Assembly (NCBI RefSeq): GCF_026262575.1
Contig: NZ_JAPKFL010000031.1
Span: forward strand, 1 to 64,000
Length of the DNA: 64,000 nt
Direction: 5' to 3'
Source of the DNA: Streptomyces marinisediminis
Lineage (GTDB): Bacteria; Actinomycetota; Actinomycetes; Streptomycetales; Streptomycetaceae
Shown here: positions 23,643 through 33,479 of the stretch, one piece after another
How the letters are laid out: each line of letters opens with the position of its first letter
Numbering within the stretch: the first letter of the stretch is position 1
Program-made: the position numbers and the translations under genes
Notes under the pieces: generated by a model
Databases searched by the model: none
Seen by the model: only the letters and a program-made list of their open reading frames with translations
Told to the model about the DNA's origin: nothing

Positions 23643-23792
23643 CGGCTTCCGCAAGGCCCGGGCGTGGGGGCGGGAGCGGCGTGCGCGTGGGGGCGGCGTG
23701 CGCGTTGCGCGCGGCGCGTGCGCCGGGGTGGGACAGGGGCGGTGGGGGCGAGGGTGGGCGTACGGGTGTGCGAGGGGGGCGGAGGCGGCGCG

Positions 23793-23798
23793 CACAAT
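23793..23798 (+). promoter_or_regulatory. -10-like CACAAT before the AraC-type gene, leaderless spacing
   Basis: CACAAT ends exactly 6 nt before GTG 23805, and no Shine-Dalgarno sequence lies between. Confidence 0.45.
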
Positions 23799-23804
23799 GG
23801 ACGG

Positions 23805-24770
23805 GTGAGCGGACGGGAGTGGGCACGGCACTGGCAGTACGAGGCGCTGCCGGGGCTCGACCTGCTGTCCGCGCACTACGTGCGGCACACGTTCGCGCGG
23901 CACGCGCACGACGGCTACGTGGTCTGCGCCGTCACCGGCGGCGTCGAGGAGGTCGGGCTGCCGGGCGGTACCGTGCGCGCCGGGCGCGGCGGCGTCGTCA
24001 TGATCAATCCCGAGGTGCCGCACACCGCCCGCGCGGGCCGCCCGGAGGGGTGGACCTACCGCACGCTCTACCCGTCGGCCGGGCTCGTCGCGGAGATCGC
24101 CGCGGAGACGACCCGGCTGCGCGGCACGCCCTCCTTCGCCGCCCCCGACGCCGTGGACGCGCGCGCCTGGGCGCTGATCGCGGGCGTCCACCGGGCCGCC
24201 GAGGCGGGGAACGCGCTGGCCGCCGACAGTCTGCTGCGGCACGCCGTCGCGCGGCTGCTGCGGCTGCACGGCGCCCCCGCCGCGCTCCGTGCGCCCGCCG
24301 GCGCGGGGGCGCGGACGGCGCGGCGGGCCCGGGACGTGCTGGTCGAGCGGATGGCCGATCCGCCGACGCTCGCCCGGCTCGCCGCGGAGCTGGGCACCAG
24401 CCCGTTCGCGCTGAGCCGGGCCTTCCAGGACGCCTACGGGATGCCGCCGCACGCCTGGCTCACCGATGCCCGCGTGCGGCGTGCCCGGCGGCTGCTGGAA
24501 GACGGCGTGCCGCCCGCCGAGGCGGCGGTGGCCTGCGGCTTCACCGATCAGCCGCACCTGGGCAGGCACTTCAGGCGCATCGTCGGAGTCCCGCCGGGCG
24601 CGTACCAGCGGGCACGCGGTCGCACGCCCGGCACGCGGGCTGACTTACCGGGCGCGCGAGCCGGGCAGGGGAGCGTCGTGCGCCCGGCGCGCGGGCGGCG
24701 CGCGCCCCGGGCGGCAGCGTGCGCCGCGCCTGCGTGTACCGCGCAAGAACGTACAAGACGGCTGTCATAA
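23805..24770 (+). CDS. AraC-family regulator, probably of azlCD
   Basis: 321 aa from GTG 23805. Residues 15-95 form an AraC-type cupin sensor (HYVRHTFARHAHDGYVVCAVTGG, GGVVMINPEVPHTARAG). Residues about 165-265 hold two HTH motifs (LARLAAELGTSPFALSRAFQDAYGMPPHAWLTDAR, then GVPPAEAAVACGFTDQPHLGRHFRRIVGVPPGAYQRAR). The last 50 residues are Ala/Arg-rich and look disordered. It lies 20 bp upstream of azlC on the same strand. AraC-type regulators are often paired with AzlCD exporters, so it probably controls them in response to an amino acid or analogue. The ligand is unknown. Confidence 0.85.
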   Translation: MSGREWARHWQYEALPGLDLLSAHYVRHTFARHAHDGYVVCAVTGGVEEVGLPGGTVRAGRGGVVMINPEVPHTARAGRPEGWTYRTLYPSAGLVAEIAAETTRLRGTPSFAAPDAVDARAWALIAGVHRAAEAGNALAADSLLRHAVARLLRLHGAPAALRAPAGAGARTARRARDVLVERMADPPTLARLAAELGTSPFALSRAFQDAYGMPPHAWLTDARVRRARRLLEDGVPPAEAAVACGFTDQPHLGRHFRRIVGVPPGAYQRARGRTPGTRADLPGARAGQGSVVRPARGRRAPRAAACAAPACTAQERTRRLS

Positions 24771-24778
24771 CGGATGGC

Positions 24779-24784
24779 TAGCGT
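24779..24784 (+). promoter_or_regulatory. -10 element (TAGCGT) of azlC, leaderless spacing
   Basis: TAGCGT ends 6 nt before GTG 24791, so azlC could be made from its own leaderless transcript besides read-through from the AraC-type gene. Confidence 0.5.
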
Positions 24785-24790
24785 GCGGGC

Positions 24791-25537
24791 GTGACCCAGG
24801 ACCTTCCCGTCCGGAACCCGGACCCGCCCGAGCCCACCGTGCCCCCGCCCGACGCGCCGCACCGCTCCCGCGCCGACCGGGCCGTCGTCCGCGACGCCCT
24901 CGGCGTGGGCACCGCCGTCGGCCTGTCGGGCTTCGCCTTCGGCGTGACGGCGGCGGGCGCCGGCCTCAGCCTCCCGATGGCGTGCGCGCTCAGCCTGCTG
25001 GTCTTCACCGGCGCCTCGCAGTTCGCCCTCGTCGGCGCGCTCGCCGGCGGGGGAGCCCCGGCCACCGCCGCGGCGGGGGCGCTCTTCCTCGGGGTGCGCA
25101 ACGCCTTCTACGGCCTGCGGCTGTCCGGCCTGCTGCGGCTGCCCGGGCGGCTGCGCCCGCTGGCCGCGCACTGGGTGATCGACGAGACCGCCGCCGTCTC
25201 CCTGGCCCAGCCGGACCGGCGCTCCGCGCGCCTCGGCTTCGCCGTCACCGGGGTCACCCTGTACCTGCTGTGGAACCTCACCACGCTGCTGGGCCACCTG
25301 GGCGCCGCCGCGCTCGGCGACCCGGCCGCCTGGGGTCTGGACGCCGCGGGGCCCGCCGTGTTCCTCGCCCTGCTCGCACCGATGCTGCGCACCGCCGGCG
25401 AGCGCGCGGTGGCCGTGCTGGCCGTGGCGCTGGCCCTGGCCACCCACCCGGTGCTGCCGGCCGGAGTGCCGGTGCTGGCCGCGGGGCTCGCGGCGCCACT
25501 GGTGCTGTGCGTCACCCGGCGGGGAGGCGGGCGATGA
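24791..25537 (+). CDS. azlC: AzlC-family branched-chain amino-acid exporter, large subunit
   Basis: 248 aa from GTG 24791. After a charged Pro-rich N-terminus (1-35) there are about six or seven hydrophobic segments (GVGTAVGLSGFAFGVTAAGAGLS, ACALSLLVFTGASQFALVGALAG, AAAGALFLGVRNAFYGLRLSGLL, HWVIDETAAVSLAQ). FTGASQFA, GVRNAFYG and the ETxA motif are typical of AzlC. It acts with AzlD in the membrane to export branched-chain amino acids or analogues. It overlaps azlD by 4 nt (ATGA). Confidence 0.9.
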   Translation: MTQDLPVRNPDPPEPTVPPPDAPHRSRADRAVVRDALGVGTAVGLSGFAFGVTAAGAGLSLPMACALSLLVFTGASQFALVGALAGGGAPATAAAGALFLGVRNAFYGLRLSGLLRLPGRLRPLAAHWVIDETAAVSLAQPDRRSARLGFAVTGVTLYLLWNLTTLLGHLGAAALGDPAAWGLDAAGPAVFLALLAPMLRTAGERAVAVLAVALALATHPVLPAGVPVLAAGLAAPLVLCVTRRGGGR

Positions 25538-25845
25538 GCGTGTGGTGGGCGATCGCCGTGACGGCGGCCGGGTGCTACCTGGTGAAACTGCTCGGCCTGT
25601 CCGTCCCGGCCGGAGCGCTGGAGCGGCCGCTCGTGCGGCGGCTGGCGGCGCTGTTGCCCGTCGCCCTGCTGGCCGCCCTCACCGGGTTGCAGACCTTCGG
25701 CGGCCAGGCCGGGGCGCTCGCGCTGGACGCCCGCGCCGCCGGGCTCGGAGCCGCCGCGCTGGCGCTGCTGCTGCGGGCGCCGTTCCTGGTGGTGATCGGC
25801 GCGGCGGTCGTCGTGACCGCCGGGGCGCGGGCGCTGGGCGGCTGA
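25534..25845 (+). CDS. azlD: AzlD-family branched-chain amino-acid exporter, small subunit
   Basis: 103 aa from ATG 25534 behind GGGGAGGCGG. There are three to four hydrophobic helices (WAIAVTAAGCYLVKLLGLSV, LPVALLAALTGLQTFG, AAALALLLRAPFLVVIGAAVVVTAG). The size and the RRLAALLPVALLAAL motif fit AzlD, the obligate partner of AzlC. It is translationally coupled to azlC. Confidence 0.88.
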   Translation: MSVWWAIAVTAAGCYLVKLLGLSVPAGALERPLVRRLAALLPVALLAALTGLQTFGGQAGALALDARAAGLGAAALALLLRAPFLVVIGAAVVVTAGARALGG

Positions 25846-26080
25846 CGGGCGCGCGGGCGGTGGAGCGGGTCGCGGGGGCCGCGTGGGCCACGCGGGACGC
25901 GCGGGGCGCGCGGGACGCGTGCCCGTGGGCCGCGCGGGCGGGTATGGGCGGTGTGGGGGTGCGGGGCGGCGACGTGGGCGGTGTGGGCGGAGTGAGTGGC
26001 CGCCCGGGGGATCGCCGCGGTCGCGCGGGCAAGAGCCTTGTCAATGCCGTCGCGGCCGTCGCGGCCGTCGCGGCTGCGGG
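25846..26080. other. Non-coding, low-complexity G-rich gap downstream of azlD
   Basis: No gene is visible. The stretch is built of short G-rich units (CGCGGGA, GGCGGTGTGGG) and ends in three tandem copies of CCGTCGCGG (26047-26073). Confidence 0.5.
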
Positions 26081-26125
26081 GTACTGCCGGAGTACCGCGG
26101 GGTACCGCGGAGTACTGAGCGATAC
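26081..26125. repeat. Helically phased GTAC repeats upstream of the DUF3046 gene
   Basis: GTAC occurs at 26081, 26092, 26102 and 26112, and ATAC at 26122, each in the context (A/G)GTAC(T/C)GC or close to it. The spacing is 11, 10, 10 and 10 bp. The array runs into the apparent -10 of the next gene. Confidence 0.6.
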
Positions 26126-26126
26126 T
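26121..26126 (+). promoter_or_regulatory. -10-like GATACT, leaderless spacing to the DUF3046 ATG
   Basis: GATACT keeps A at -11 and T at -7 and ends 6 nt before ATG 26133. Confidence 0.5.
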
Positions 26127-26132
26127 GGGGGC

Positions 26133-26327
26133 ATGCGGCTGACGGACTTCTGGGAGCGGATGGCGGCGCACTTCGGCGGTGCGTACGCGGACTCCTTCGC
26201 GCGGGACCACGTGATGTCCGAACTCGGCGGCCGCACGGTGCACGAGGCGCTGGACGCGGGGTGGAACGCGAAGGACGTGTGGCGGGGGGTCTGCGCGGCG
26301 ATGGACGTCCCCGCGGAGCTGCGCTGA
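26133..26327 (+). CDS. DUF3046 family protein
   Basis: 64 aa: MRLTDFWERMAAHFG, then YADSFARDHVMSELGGRTV, then DAGWNAKDVWRGVCAAMDVP. This small conserved actinobacterial family is normally encoded just upstream of recA, as here. No catalytic motif is visible. It is acidic to neutral, helical and probably a small partner protein. Its function is not known to me. The 190-bp gap to recA carries the recA promoters, so it is unlikely to be only a recA leader peptide. Confidence 0.88.
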   Translation: MRLTDFWERMAAHFGGAYADSFARDHVMSELGGRTVHEALDAGWNAKDVWRGVCAAMDVPAELR

Positions 26328-26388
26328 TTCCCTACGCGCCCCCTCTGACCAGGGCTTTTTCCGTTCTCCACACGGGCGGCGCGGCAAC

Positions 26389-26418
26389 TTGACACGAAAA
26401 TCGAACATCGATTCCCAT
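26389..26418 (+). promoter_or_regulatory. recA promoter P1 with overlapping LexA box
   Basis: A -35 TTGACA (26389-26394) is followed, after 18 nt, by a weak -10 TCCCAT (26413-26418). The LexA-type operator TCGAACATCGATTC (26401-26414) fills the spacer. LexA bound there would block RNA polymerase. Confidence 0.7.
26401..26414. promoter_or_regulatory. LexA (SOS) box of recA
   Basis: TCGAACATCGATTC matches the actinobacterial/Gram-positive SOS box CGAAC-N4-GTTYG with one weak half-site (GATTC for GTTC). Confidence 0.78.
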
Positions 26419-26454
26419 GGGTGGCGGCGGACGGGCCGGGGCTGCCCGGACCGA

Positions 26455-26477
26455 TTGTCAGTGGCAGCCGCTAGCGT
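26455..26477 (+). promoter_or_regulatory. recA promoter P2, RecA-NDp/PafBC type
   Basis: TTGTCAGTG (26455-26463), 8 nt, then TAGCGT (26472-26477). This is a full match to the LexA-independent DNA-damage promoter motif described for mycobacterial and streptomycete recA. The leader to ATG 26519 is about 35 nt. Confidence 0.9.
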
Positions 26478-26518
26478 CGGCGGACGTGAAGCGATCGAAT
26501 CAGAAACCGGTGGGACCC

Positions 26519-27658
<1,140 letters not shown>

Positions 27659-27670
27659 CCCGGGCGCGGC

Positions 27671-28312
27671 ATGACACGGCGTACGGACTGGCCGGACAGC
27701 AGCCCGCCACCCCAGGACGGTGGTGCCGCCTCCTCGTCGAGGGCCGAGGAGGCGGTACCACCTGAGTACGCGAAGGCCGCAGGGGCGGGACCGGCTGAGC
27801 CGCGAGACCCGGTCGAGCGGGCCCGGGCGATCTGCCTGCGGCTGCTCACGGGCACGCCCCGCACCCGGGCCCAGCTCGCGGACGCCCTGCGCAAGCGGGA
27901 CGTCCCGGCCGAGGCGGCCGAGGAGGTACTCGCCCGCTTCGAGGACGTCGGGCTCATCGACGACGCGAGCTTCGCCGACGCGTGGGTGGACTCCCGGCAC
28001 CACAGCCGTGGTCTGGCCCGGCGGGCCCTGGCCCGGGAGCTGCGGACGCGCGGGGTGGAGCCGGCGGTCATCGACGGCGCTCTGGAGCGACTCGATCCGG
28101 GCCAGGAGGAGGAGACCGCCCGCGCCCTGGTGGACCGCAAGCTGCGCACCACCCGGGGCCTGCCGCCGGACAAGCGCCTGCGGCGCCTGGCCGGCCTCCT
28201 CGCCCGCCGCGGCTATCCCGAGGGCGTGGCGCTCCGCGTCGTCCGGCAGGCGCTGGAGGCCGAGGACGCGCGGTGCGCGGAGACGCTGGAGGAGTACCTG
28301 CCGGACGGCTAG
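27671..28312 (+). CDS. recX: Regulatory protein RecX
   Basis: 213 aa from ATG 27671. Residues 50-210 hold three RecX three-helix repeats (LLTGTPRTRAQLADALRKRDVPAEAAEEVLARFEDVGLIDDASFADAWVDSR, then GLARRALARELRTRGVEPAVIDGAL, then PDKRLRRLAGLLARRGYPEGVALRVVRQAL). The first 45 residues are low-complexity. RecX binds in the RecA filament groove and inhibits recombinase and co-protease activity. It is co-transcribed with recA. Its TAG stop lies in a CTAG that also contains the stop codon of the convergent gluK gene. Confidence 0.93.
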   Translation: MTRRTDWPDSSPPPQDGGAASSSRAEEAVPPEYAKAAGAGPAEPRDPVERARAICLRLLTGTPRTRAQLADALRKRDVPAEAAEEVLARFEDVGLIDDASFADAWVDSRHHSRGLARRALARELRTRGVEPAVIDGALERLDPGQEEETARALVDRKLRTTRGLPPDKRLRRLAGLLARRGYPEGVALRVVRQALEAEDARCAETLEEYLPDG

Positions 28313-29778
28313 CGGCCCGGCAGGCGGGCGGACGGCTCGGTGGTGCCCTCCGGGGCCGTACGGGGGAGGGTGAGGGTCACCCGCAGCCCGTCGGGGACGC
28401 CGGGAGCGAAGGCGAGGGTCGCGTCACCGGCGGCCAGGAGGGCGCGGGCGATGGACAGGCCCAGCCCCGAACCGGAGACGTTCTGGTGGCGGCTACTGCG
28501 CCAGAAGCGGTCGCCGACGCGCTCCAGCTCCTCGGCGGTGAGCCCCGGCCCGCCGTCGGCCACCTCGATGGTGACCCGGTCACCGGCGGCCGCGACGGTC
28601 ACGGTGACGGTCGCGCCCTCGGGGGAGAACTTCACCGCGTTGTCCACCACGGCGTCCAGGGCGCTGGAGAGGGAGACGGGGTCGGCCCAGGCGGTGGCGG
28701 CGGCGAGCCCCCGGGAGGCCAGCGTCACGCCCTTGCGCTCGGCCACGGGACGCCAGGCGGCCACGCGCTCGGCGGCCACCTCGCCCACGTCGGTCAGCCG
28801 CAGGTCCGCGCGGCTGTGCTCGGCCGTCGCCAGGCCGAGCAGATCGTCCAGTACCCGGGCCAGCCGTTTGCCCTCCCCCTGCACGGCGGCGAAGTCCGCG
28901 CTGCCCGCTGGCAGCTCCAGGCCGAGCAGCTCGATGCGCAGCAGCAGCGCCGACAGCGGATTGCGTAGCTGGTGCGAGGCGTCGGCGACGAACGCCCGCT
29001 GCTGTTCCAGGATGTCCTCGACGTGGTCGGCCATCTCGTTGAAGGAGTGCGCCAGCCGCCGCAGCTCCGGCGGGCCGCCCGCGGCGGCCACCCGCGAGGT
29101 GAGCCGCCCGGTGCTGATGTCGTGGGCCGCCTTGTCCAGATCGCGCACCGGCCGCAGCACCCACCCCGCCAGCCGCGAGGCCGCGCCCAGCGCGAGCAGC
29201 ATCGCGGCCGCCTCACCCGCCGCCAGCGGCACCCAGTCGCGCAGGATGCGGGAGCGCAGCGGCCCGGTGGGGGAGTCGGTCAGCACCACGGCGACCACGT
29301 CCCCGTCCCGGATGACCGGGGAGGCGACGGCGATGCGGCTGTCCTGCCACGGCCACACCTGCGGCGGGTCGTGGCTGCGCCGCCCGGCCAGCGCCTCCGC
29401 GAAGGCCGCGGCCCCCTCCCCGCCGGACGGCTTGCGCCACCCGTCGGGCGCGGCGGCCATCGCCCGCCCGTCGCGGTAGAAGACGCCCGCCCGGATGCCG
29501 TACAGCTCGTGGTACCGGGCGAGCTCCTCGGTCAGCGTGGCCAACCGGCCGTCCGGCCTGCTCTCGGCCACGCGGGCCTCGGCGCCCGGCTGGCCGACCG
29601 GGGCGGGCCGCTCGGTCACGAACTGCGCGAGCGCGGCGAAGCGCGCGGTGTCGTCGATCCGGTCCACCACGACGTGCTGCTGCTCGGCCGAGGCCATGCT
29701 GACGGCGAGCGGGAATCCGAGGGCCAGCAGCACACCGGCCATCAGGACGATGAGCAGCGGCAGCAGGCGGGTGCGCAC
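28309..29778 (-). CDS. gluK: Sensor histidine kinase of the glutamate uptake locus (GluK-like)
   Basis: 489 aa from GTG 29778. The first membrane span is 5-30 (LLPLLIVLMAGVLLALGFPLAVSM). An extracytoplasmic sensor of about 165 residues follows, then a second span at about 197-215 and HAMP (WVLRPVRDLDKAAHDISTGRLTSRV). HisKA carries the phospho-His in FVADASHQLRNPLSALLLRIE. HATPase motifs are VDNAVKFS, VADGGPGL and GSGLGLSIARALL. It lies 17 bp downstream of gluR on the same strand. S. coelicolor has GluR-GluK next to gluABCD for glutamate sensing, and this arrangement is the same. The ligand is inferred from that context. Confidence 0.85.
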   Translation of the reverse strand: MRTRLLPLLIVLMAGVLLALGFPLAVSMASAEQQHVVVDRIDDTARFAALAQFVTERPAPVGQPGAEARVAESRPDGRLATLTEELARYHELYGIRAGVFYRDGRAMAAAPDGWRKPSGGEGAAAFAEALAGRRSHDPPQVWPWQDSRIAVASPVIRDGDVVAVVLTDSPTGPLRSRILRDWVPLAAGEAAAMLLALGAASRLAGWVLRPVRDLDKAAHDISTGRLTSRVAAAGGPPELRRLAHSFNEMADHVEDILEQQRAFVADASHQLRNPLSALLLRIELLGLELPAGSADFAAVQGEGKRLARVLDDLLGLATAEHSRADLRLTDVGEVAAERVAAWRPVAERKGVTLASRGLAAATAWADPVSLSSALDAVVDNAVKFSPEGATVTVTVAAAGDRVTIEVADGGPGLTAEELERVGDRFWRSSRHQNVSGSGLGLSIARALLAAGDATLAFAPGVPDGLRVTLTLPRTAPEGTTEPSARLPGR

Positions 29779-29795
29779 CGCGGAAGGCTACCGGC

Positions 29796-30656
29796 TCACG
29801 CGGCCGCGGCGGCCAGCCGGTAGCCGACGCCGCGCACGGTCTCTATCAGCGCGGGCTGCCCGAGCTTGGCGCGCAGCGAGGCCACGTGCACTTCCAGGGT
29901 GCGCCCGGTGCCCTCCCAGCTCGTCCGCCACACCTCGCTGATGATCTGCTCGCGCCGGTAGACCACGCCGGGGCGCTGCGCGAGCAGGGCGAGAAGGTCG
30001 AACTCCTTGCGGGTCAGCGCCACCGGCTCGCCGTGGACGCGCACCTGGCGGCTGGCGGGTTCGATCAGCACCGGACCGAGGCGCAGCCCCGGCGCCGCGG
30101 ATGCCTCGCCGCCGGCCGCTCCCGGAGCGGGGGCGGCGCTCGCCACCGGTGCTCCCGCCGCCCGCGCGCCGGCCGCCCCGGCCCCGGCCGGGTGCGCTCC
30201 CGCCGCGTCGTCGCGCCCGGTCCGGCCCGGGCCGCCCGCACCGCCCGGGCCGGCGACCGCGCGCGGGGCCCCGGCCGCGTCACCGGGGAGTGCGCGCCGG
30301 CTGACGGCGTGGATGCGGGCCAGCAGCTCACCGGTGTCGTAGGGCTTGACCACGTAGTCGTCCGCGCCGAGGTTGAGCCCGTGGATGCGGGAGCGGACGT
30401 CGGCCCGCGCGGTGACCATGATCACCGGGGTGCCGCTCTGGCGCCGGATGCGGCCGCACACCTCGAAGCCGCTCTGGTCGGGCAGGCCGATGTCGAGCAG
30501 CACGACGGCGAAGGGCGCCCCGCTGTCGTCGGGCAGCAACTGCTCCAGCGCCTCCTCGCCGGTGCGGGCGTGCACCACCCGGAAGCCGTGGCGGGCGAGC
30601 ACGGCGGTCAGCGCGGCGGCGACGTGCTCGTCGTCCTCCACCAGCAGCAACCGCAT
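29796..30656 (-). CDS. gluR: OmpR-family response regulator (GluR-like)
   Basis: 286 aa from ATG 30656 behind GGGAGGCGG. The receiver (1-118) has LVEDDEH, phospho-Asp in VVLLDIGLPDQSGF, Thr in MVTARAD and Lys in DYVVKPYD. The winged-helix DNA-binding domain (about 190-283) has LTRKEFDLLALLAQRPGVVYRREQIISEVW and GTGRTLEVHVASLRAKLG. An unusual linker of about 65 residues, almost only Ala, Gly, Pro, Arg and Thr, joins them. It is transcribed with gluK and divergently from gluABCD, where it probably acts through the 303-bp intergenic region. Confidence 0.87.
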   Translation of the reverse strand: MRLLLVEDDEHVAAALTAVLARHGFRVVHARTGEEALEQLLPDDSGAPFAVVLLDIGLPDQSGFEVCGRIRRQSGTPVIMVTARADVRSRIHGLNLGADDYVVKPYDTGELLARIHAVSRRALPGDAAGAPRAVAGPGGAGGPGRTGRDDAAGAHPAGAGAAGARAAGAPVASAAPAPGAAGGEASAAPGLRLGPVLIEPASRQVRVHGEPVALTRKEFDLLALLAQRPGVVYRREQIISEVWRTSWEGTGRTLEVHVASLRAKLGQPALIETVRGVGYRLAAAAA

Positions 30657-30894
30657 GCCGCCTCCCGTCCGCGGGCACCGTGCCCGCCGCCGTCCCGATC
30701 CGTTCCCCGCCGGTTCCCATGCCGCTCACCGGCATGCCGTACGCAGCATCCACGCCGATCCGGCCGCCGCCCGTCAAGGGCGCCCGGGCGCCCTCGGCCC
30801 ACCGTTATTCAGCCGGAACGCGCGCGACCGAGGGGTGTCACGCAACGTGGCCGTAGGTGTCCGGATCGTTATGCTCAATTTCCCCTCAGATGTG

Positions 30895-30924
30895 GTGACG
30901 TGGGTTCACGGCCGTCACTAAGGT
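30895..30924 (+). promoter_or_regulatory. Candidate gluABCD promoter with inverted repeat
   Basis: GTGACG (30895-30900) and TAAGGT (30919-30924) are spaced by 18 bp like -35 and -10. GTGACG is also the left arm of an inverted repeat with CGTCAC (30913-30918), which abuts the -10. That is a plausible GluR operator. The remaining 30657-30894 of the divergent region shows no gene. Confidence 0.5.
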
Positions 30925-30959
30925 CCCCTCAACCGACGAGGACGGAGCGAGTGACGCCG

Positions 30960-31742
<783 letters not shown>

Positions 31743-31884
31743 CCCCGCCCGCGGGCACCGGTCTCCGGGCCTCCGCTCCGCCGGCCGGCCCCCGGGCCCG
31801 CCGCCCCGGCGGCACCGCCCCAGCACCGTCGTCTCCGGCGCCGTACCACGGACGCCGCCCACCACGTCAGCAAGGGAACCCATC

Positions 31885-32721
31885 ATGAGACTTCGCACCA
31901 CCGGCGCCGCGGCCGCGGCCGTCCTCGCCCTGTCCCTCACCGCCACCGCGTGCGGCGGCGGCGGTGACAGCGGTGGCGAGGGCGGCGACGGCGAGAAGAT
32001 CGCCATCGGGATCAAGTTCGACCAGCCGGGTCTGGGCCTGAAGGCCAAGGACGGTGGCTTCGAGGGGTTCGACGTCGACGTGGCCACCTACGTCGCCGGT
32101 GAGCTGGGCTACGAGCCCGACCAGATCGACTGGGTCGAGGCCCCCAGCGCCGAGCGCGAGAACATGATCTCCCGGGGCGACGTGGACTTCATCGCCGCCA
32201 CGTACTCGATCACCGACGCCCGCAAGGAGAAGGTCGACTTCGCCGGGCCGTACATGATCGCCCACCAGGACCTGCTGATCCGCGCGGACGAGTCCGAGAT
32301 CAGCGAGGCGACGGACCTCAACGAGAAGCAGCTGTGCTCCGTCTCCGGCTCCACCTCCGCGCAGAACGTCAAGGACGAGCTGGCCCCCAAGGCCAACCTC
32401 CAGACCTACGGCACCTACTCCGAGTGCCTGTCCGGCCTGACCAACGGGGTCGTCGACGCGCTCACCACCGACGACGCGATCCTGGCCGGCTACGCGGCGC
32501 AGCCCCAGCACGAGGGCAAGTTCAAGCTCGCCGGGCTGAGCCTGAGCGACGAGCACTACGGCATCGGTCTGAAGAAGGGCGACACCGAGCTGCGGGCGGA
32601 CATCAACGCCGCCCTGGAGAAGATGGTCGAGGAAGGCGCCTGGACGGAGTCGGTGGAGAAGCACTTCGGCCCGGCCGGCTACGACCCGGGCGAGGCTCCG
32701 GAGATCACCGAGAAGAGCTGA
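31885..32721 (+). CDS. gluB: Glutamate-binding lipoprotein GluB
   Basis: 278 aa from ATG 31885 behind AAGGG. The signal peptide (1-24) ends LTATACGGGG, so Cys25 is the likely lipidation site. The mature part is a family 3 solute-binding protein (GIKFDQPGLGLK, FEGFDVDVATYVAGELGY, DFIAATYSITDARKEKVDFAGPYM, SECLSGLTNGVVDALTTDDAIL, YGIGLKKGDTELRADINAAL). It captures glutamate outside the membrane and delivers it to GluCD. It lies 142 bp after gluA and 80 bp before gluC. Confidence 0.94.
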   Translation: MRLRTTGAAAAAVLALSLTATACGGGGDSGGEGGDGEKIAIGIKFDQPGLGLKAKDGGFEGFDVDVATYVAGELGYEPDQIDWVEAPSAERENMISRGDVDFIAATYSITDARKEKVDFAGPYMIAHQDLLIRADESEISEATDLNEKQLCSVSGSTSAQNVKDELAPKANLQTYGTYSECLSGLTNGVVDALTTDDAILAGYAAQPQHEGKFKLAGLSLSDEHYGIGLKKGDTELRADINAALEKMVEEGAWTESVEKHFGPAGYDPGEAPEITEKS

Positions 32722-32744
32722 CCCACGGGCGGTTGACGGCCACC

Positions 32745-32771
32745 GGGCGCGCCGGGCCACCGGGCGCGCCC
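32745..32771 (+). terminator. Intercistronic stem-loop between gluB and gluC
   Basis: GGGCGCGCC (32745-32753) pairs with GGCGCGCCC (32763-32771). The arms belong to two copies of CCACCGGGCGCGCC with a 17-bp period (32740-32753 and 32757-32770). Such structures after binding-protein genes often stabilise the upstream mRNA or partly stop transcription, keeping GluB above the permeases. Confidence 0.6.
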
Positions 32772-32801
32772 GCTTTCCTTGAGGTGAGAGCGCGGTAGAC
32801 A

Positions 32802-33479
32802 GTGTTCGATTTTCTTGATCTGGAGCGGTACGACCTCGTCGGGGCGTTCTGGGTGACGGTGCAGCTCACCGTCTTCTCCGGGATCGGCGCCCTGGTGTGG
32901 GGCACCGTCCTGGCCAGCATGCGGGTCAGCCCCGTGCCGGTGATGCGCGCCTTCGGGGCCGCCTACGTCAACGTCGTGCGGAACACGCCGCTGACGCTGA
33001 TCATCGTGTTCTGTTCCCTGGGGCTGCACCAGACCCTGGGCGTCGCGCTGATGGGCGGCCGGGACTTCGACACGATCAACTTCCGCCTGGCCATCCTCGG
33101 TCTGGCCGCCTACACCGCGAGCTTCGTCTGCGAGGCGATCCGCTCCGGCATCAACACCGTGCCCGTCGGCCAGGCGGAGGCCGCACGCGCCCTGGGGCTC
33201 AGCTTCACGCAGGTGCTGCGGCTGATCGTGCTGCCGCAGGCGTTCCGTTCGGTCGTGGCGCCCCTGGCGAACGTCCTGATCGCCCTCACCAAGAACACCA
33301 CGGTCGCGGCAGCCATCGGAGTGGGGGAGGCCGCGCTGCTGATGAAGGACATGATCGAAAATGAGTCGGACGCGGTGCTGCTGGTCTTCGGCACCTTCGC
33401 CCTGGTCTTCATCCTCCTCACCCTGCCGACGGGCCTGCTCCTCGGCCGGGTGGGCAAGCGCGTGGCGGTGAAGCGATGA
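32802..33479 (+). CDS. gluC: Glutamate ABC transporter permease GluC
   Basis: 225 aa from GTG 32802; GAGGTGAGAG lies 32781-32790. A His/Glu/Gln/Arg/opine-type permease with about five membrane helices (AFWVTVQLTVFSGIGALVWGTVL, LTLIIVFCSLGL, AVLLVFGTFALVFILLTLPTGLLLG). The EAA loop, which contacts GluA, is EAARALGLSFTQVLRLIVLPQAF. It overlaps gluD by 4 nt (ATGA), so the two permeases are coupled. Confidence 0.93.
   Translation: MFDFLDLERYDLVGAFWVTVQLTVFSGIGALVWGTVLASMRVSPVPVMRAFGAAYVNVVRNTPLTLIIVFCSLGLHQTLGVALMGGRDFDTINFRLAILGLAAYTASFVCEAIRSGINTVPVGQAEAARALGLSFTQVLRLIVLPQAFRSVVAPLANVLIALTKNTTVAAAIGVGEAALLMKDMIENESDAVLLVFGTFALVFILLTLPTGLLLGRVGKRVAVKR

Noticed and set aside
18967..23808. A 1613-codon plus-strand frame opposite lhr
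   Set aside because: Lhr on the minus strand has every helicase motif. The opposite frame is a Gly/Arg/Gln-rich shadow.
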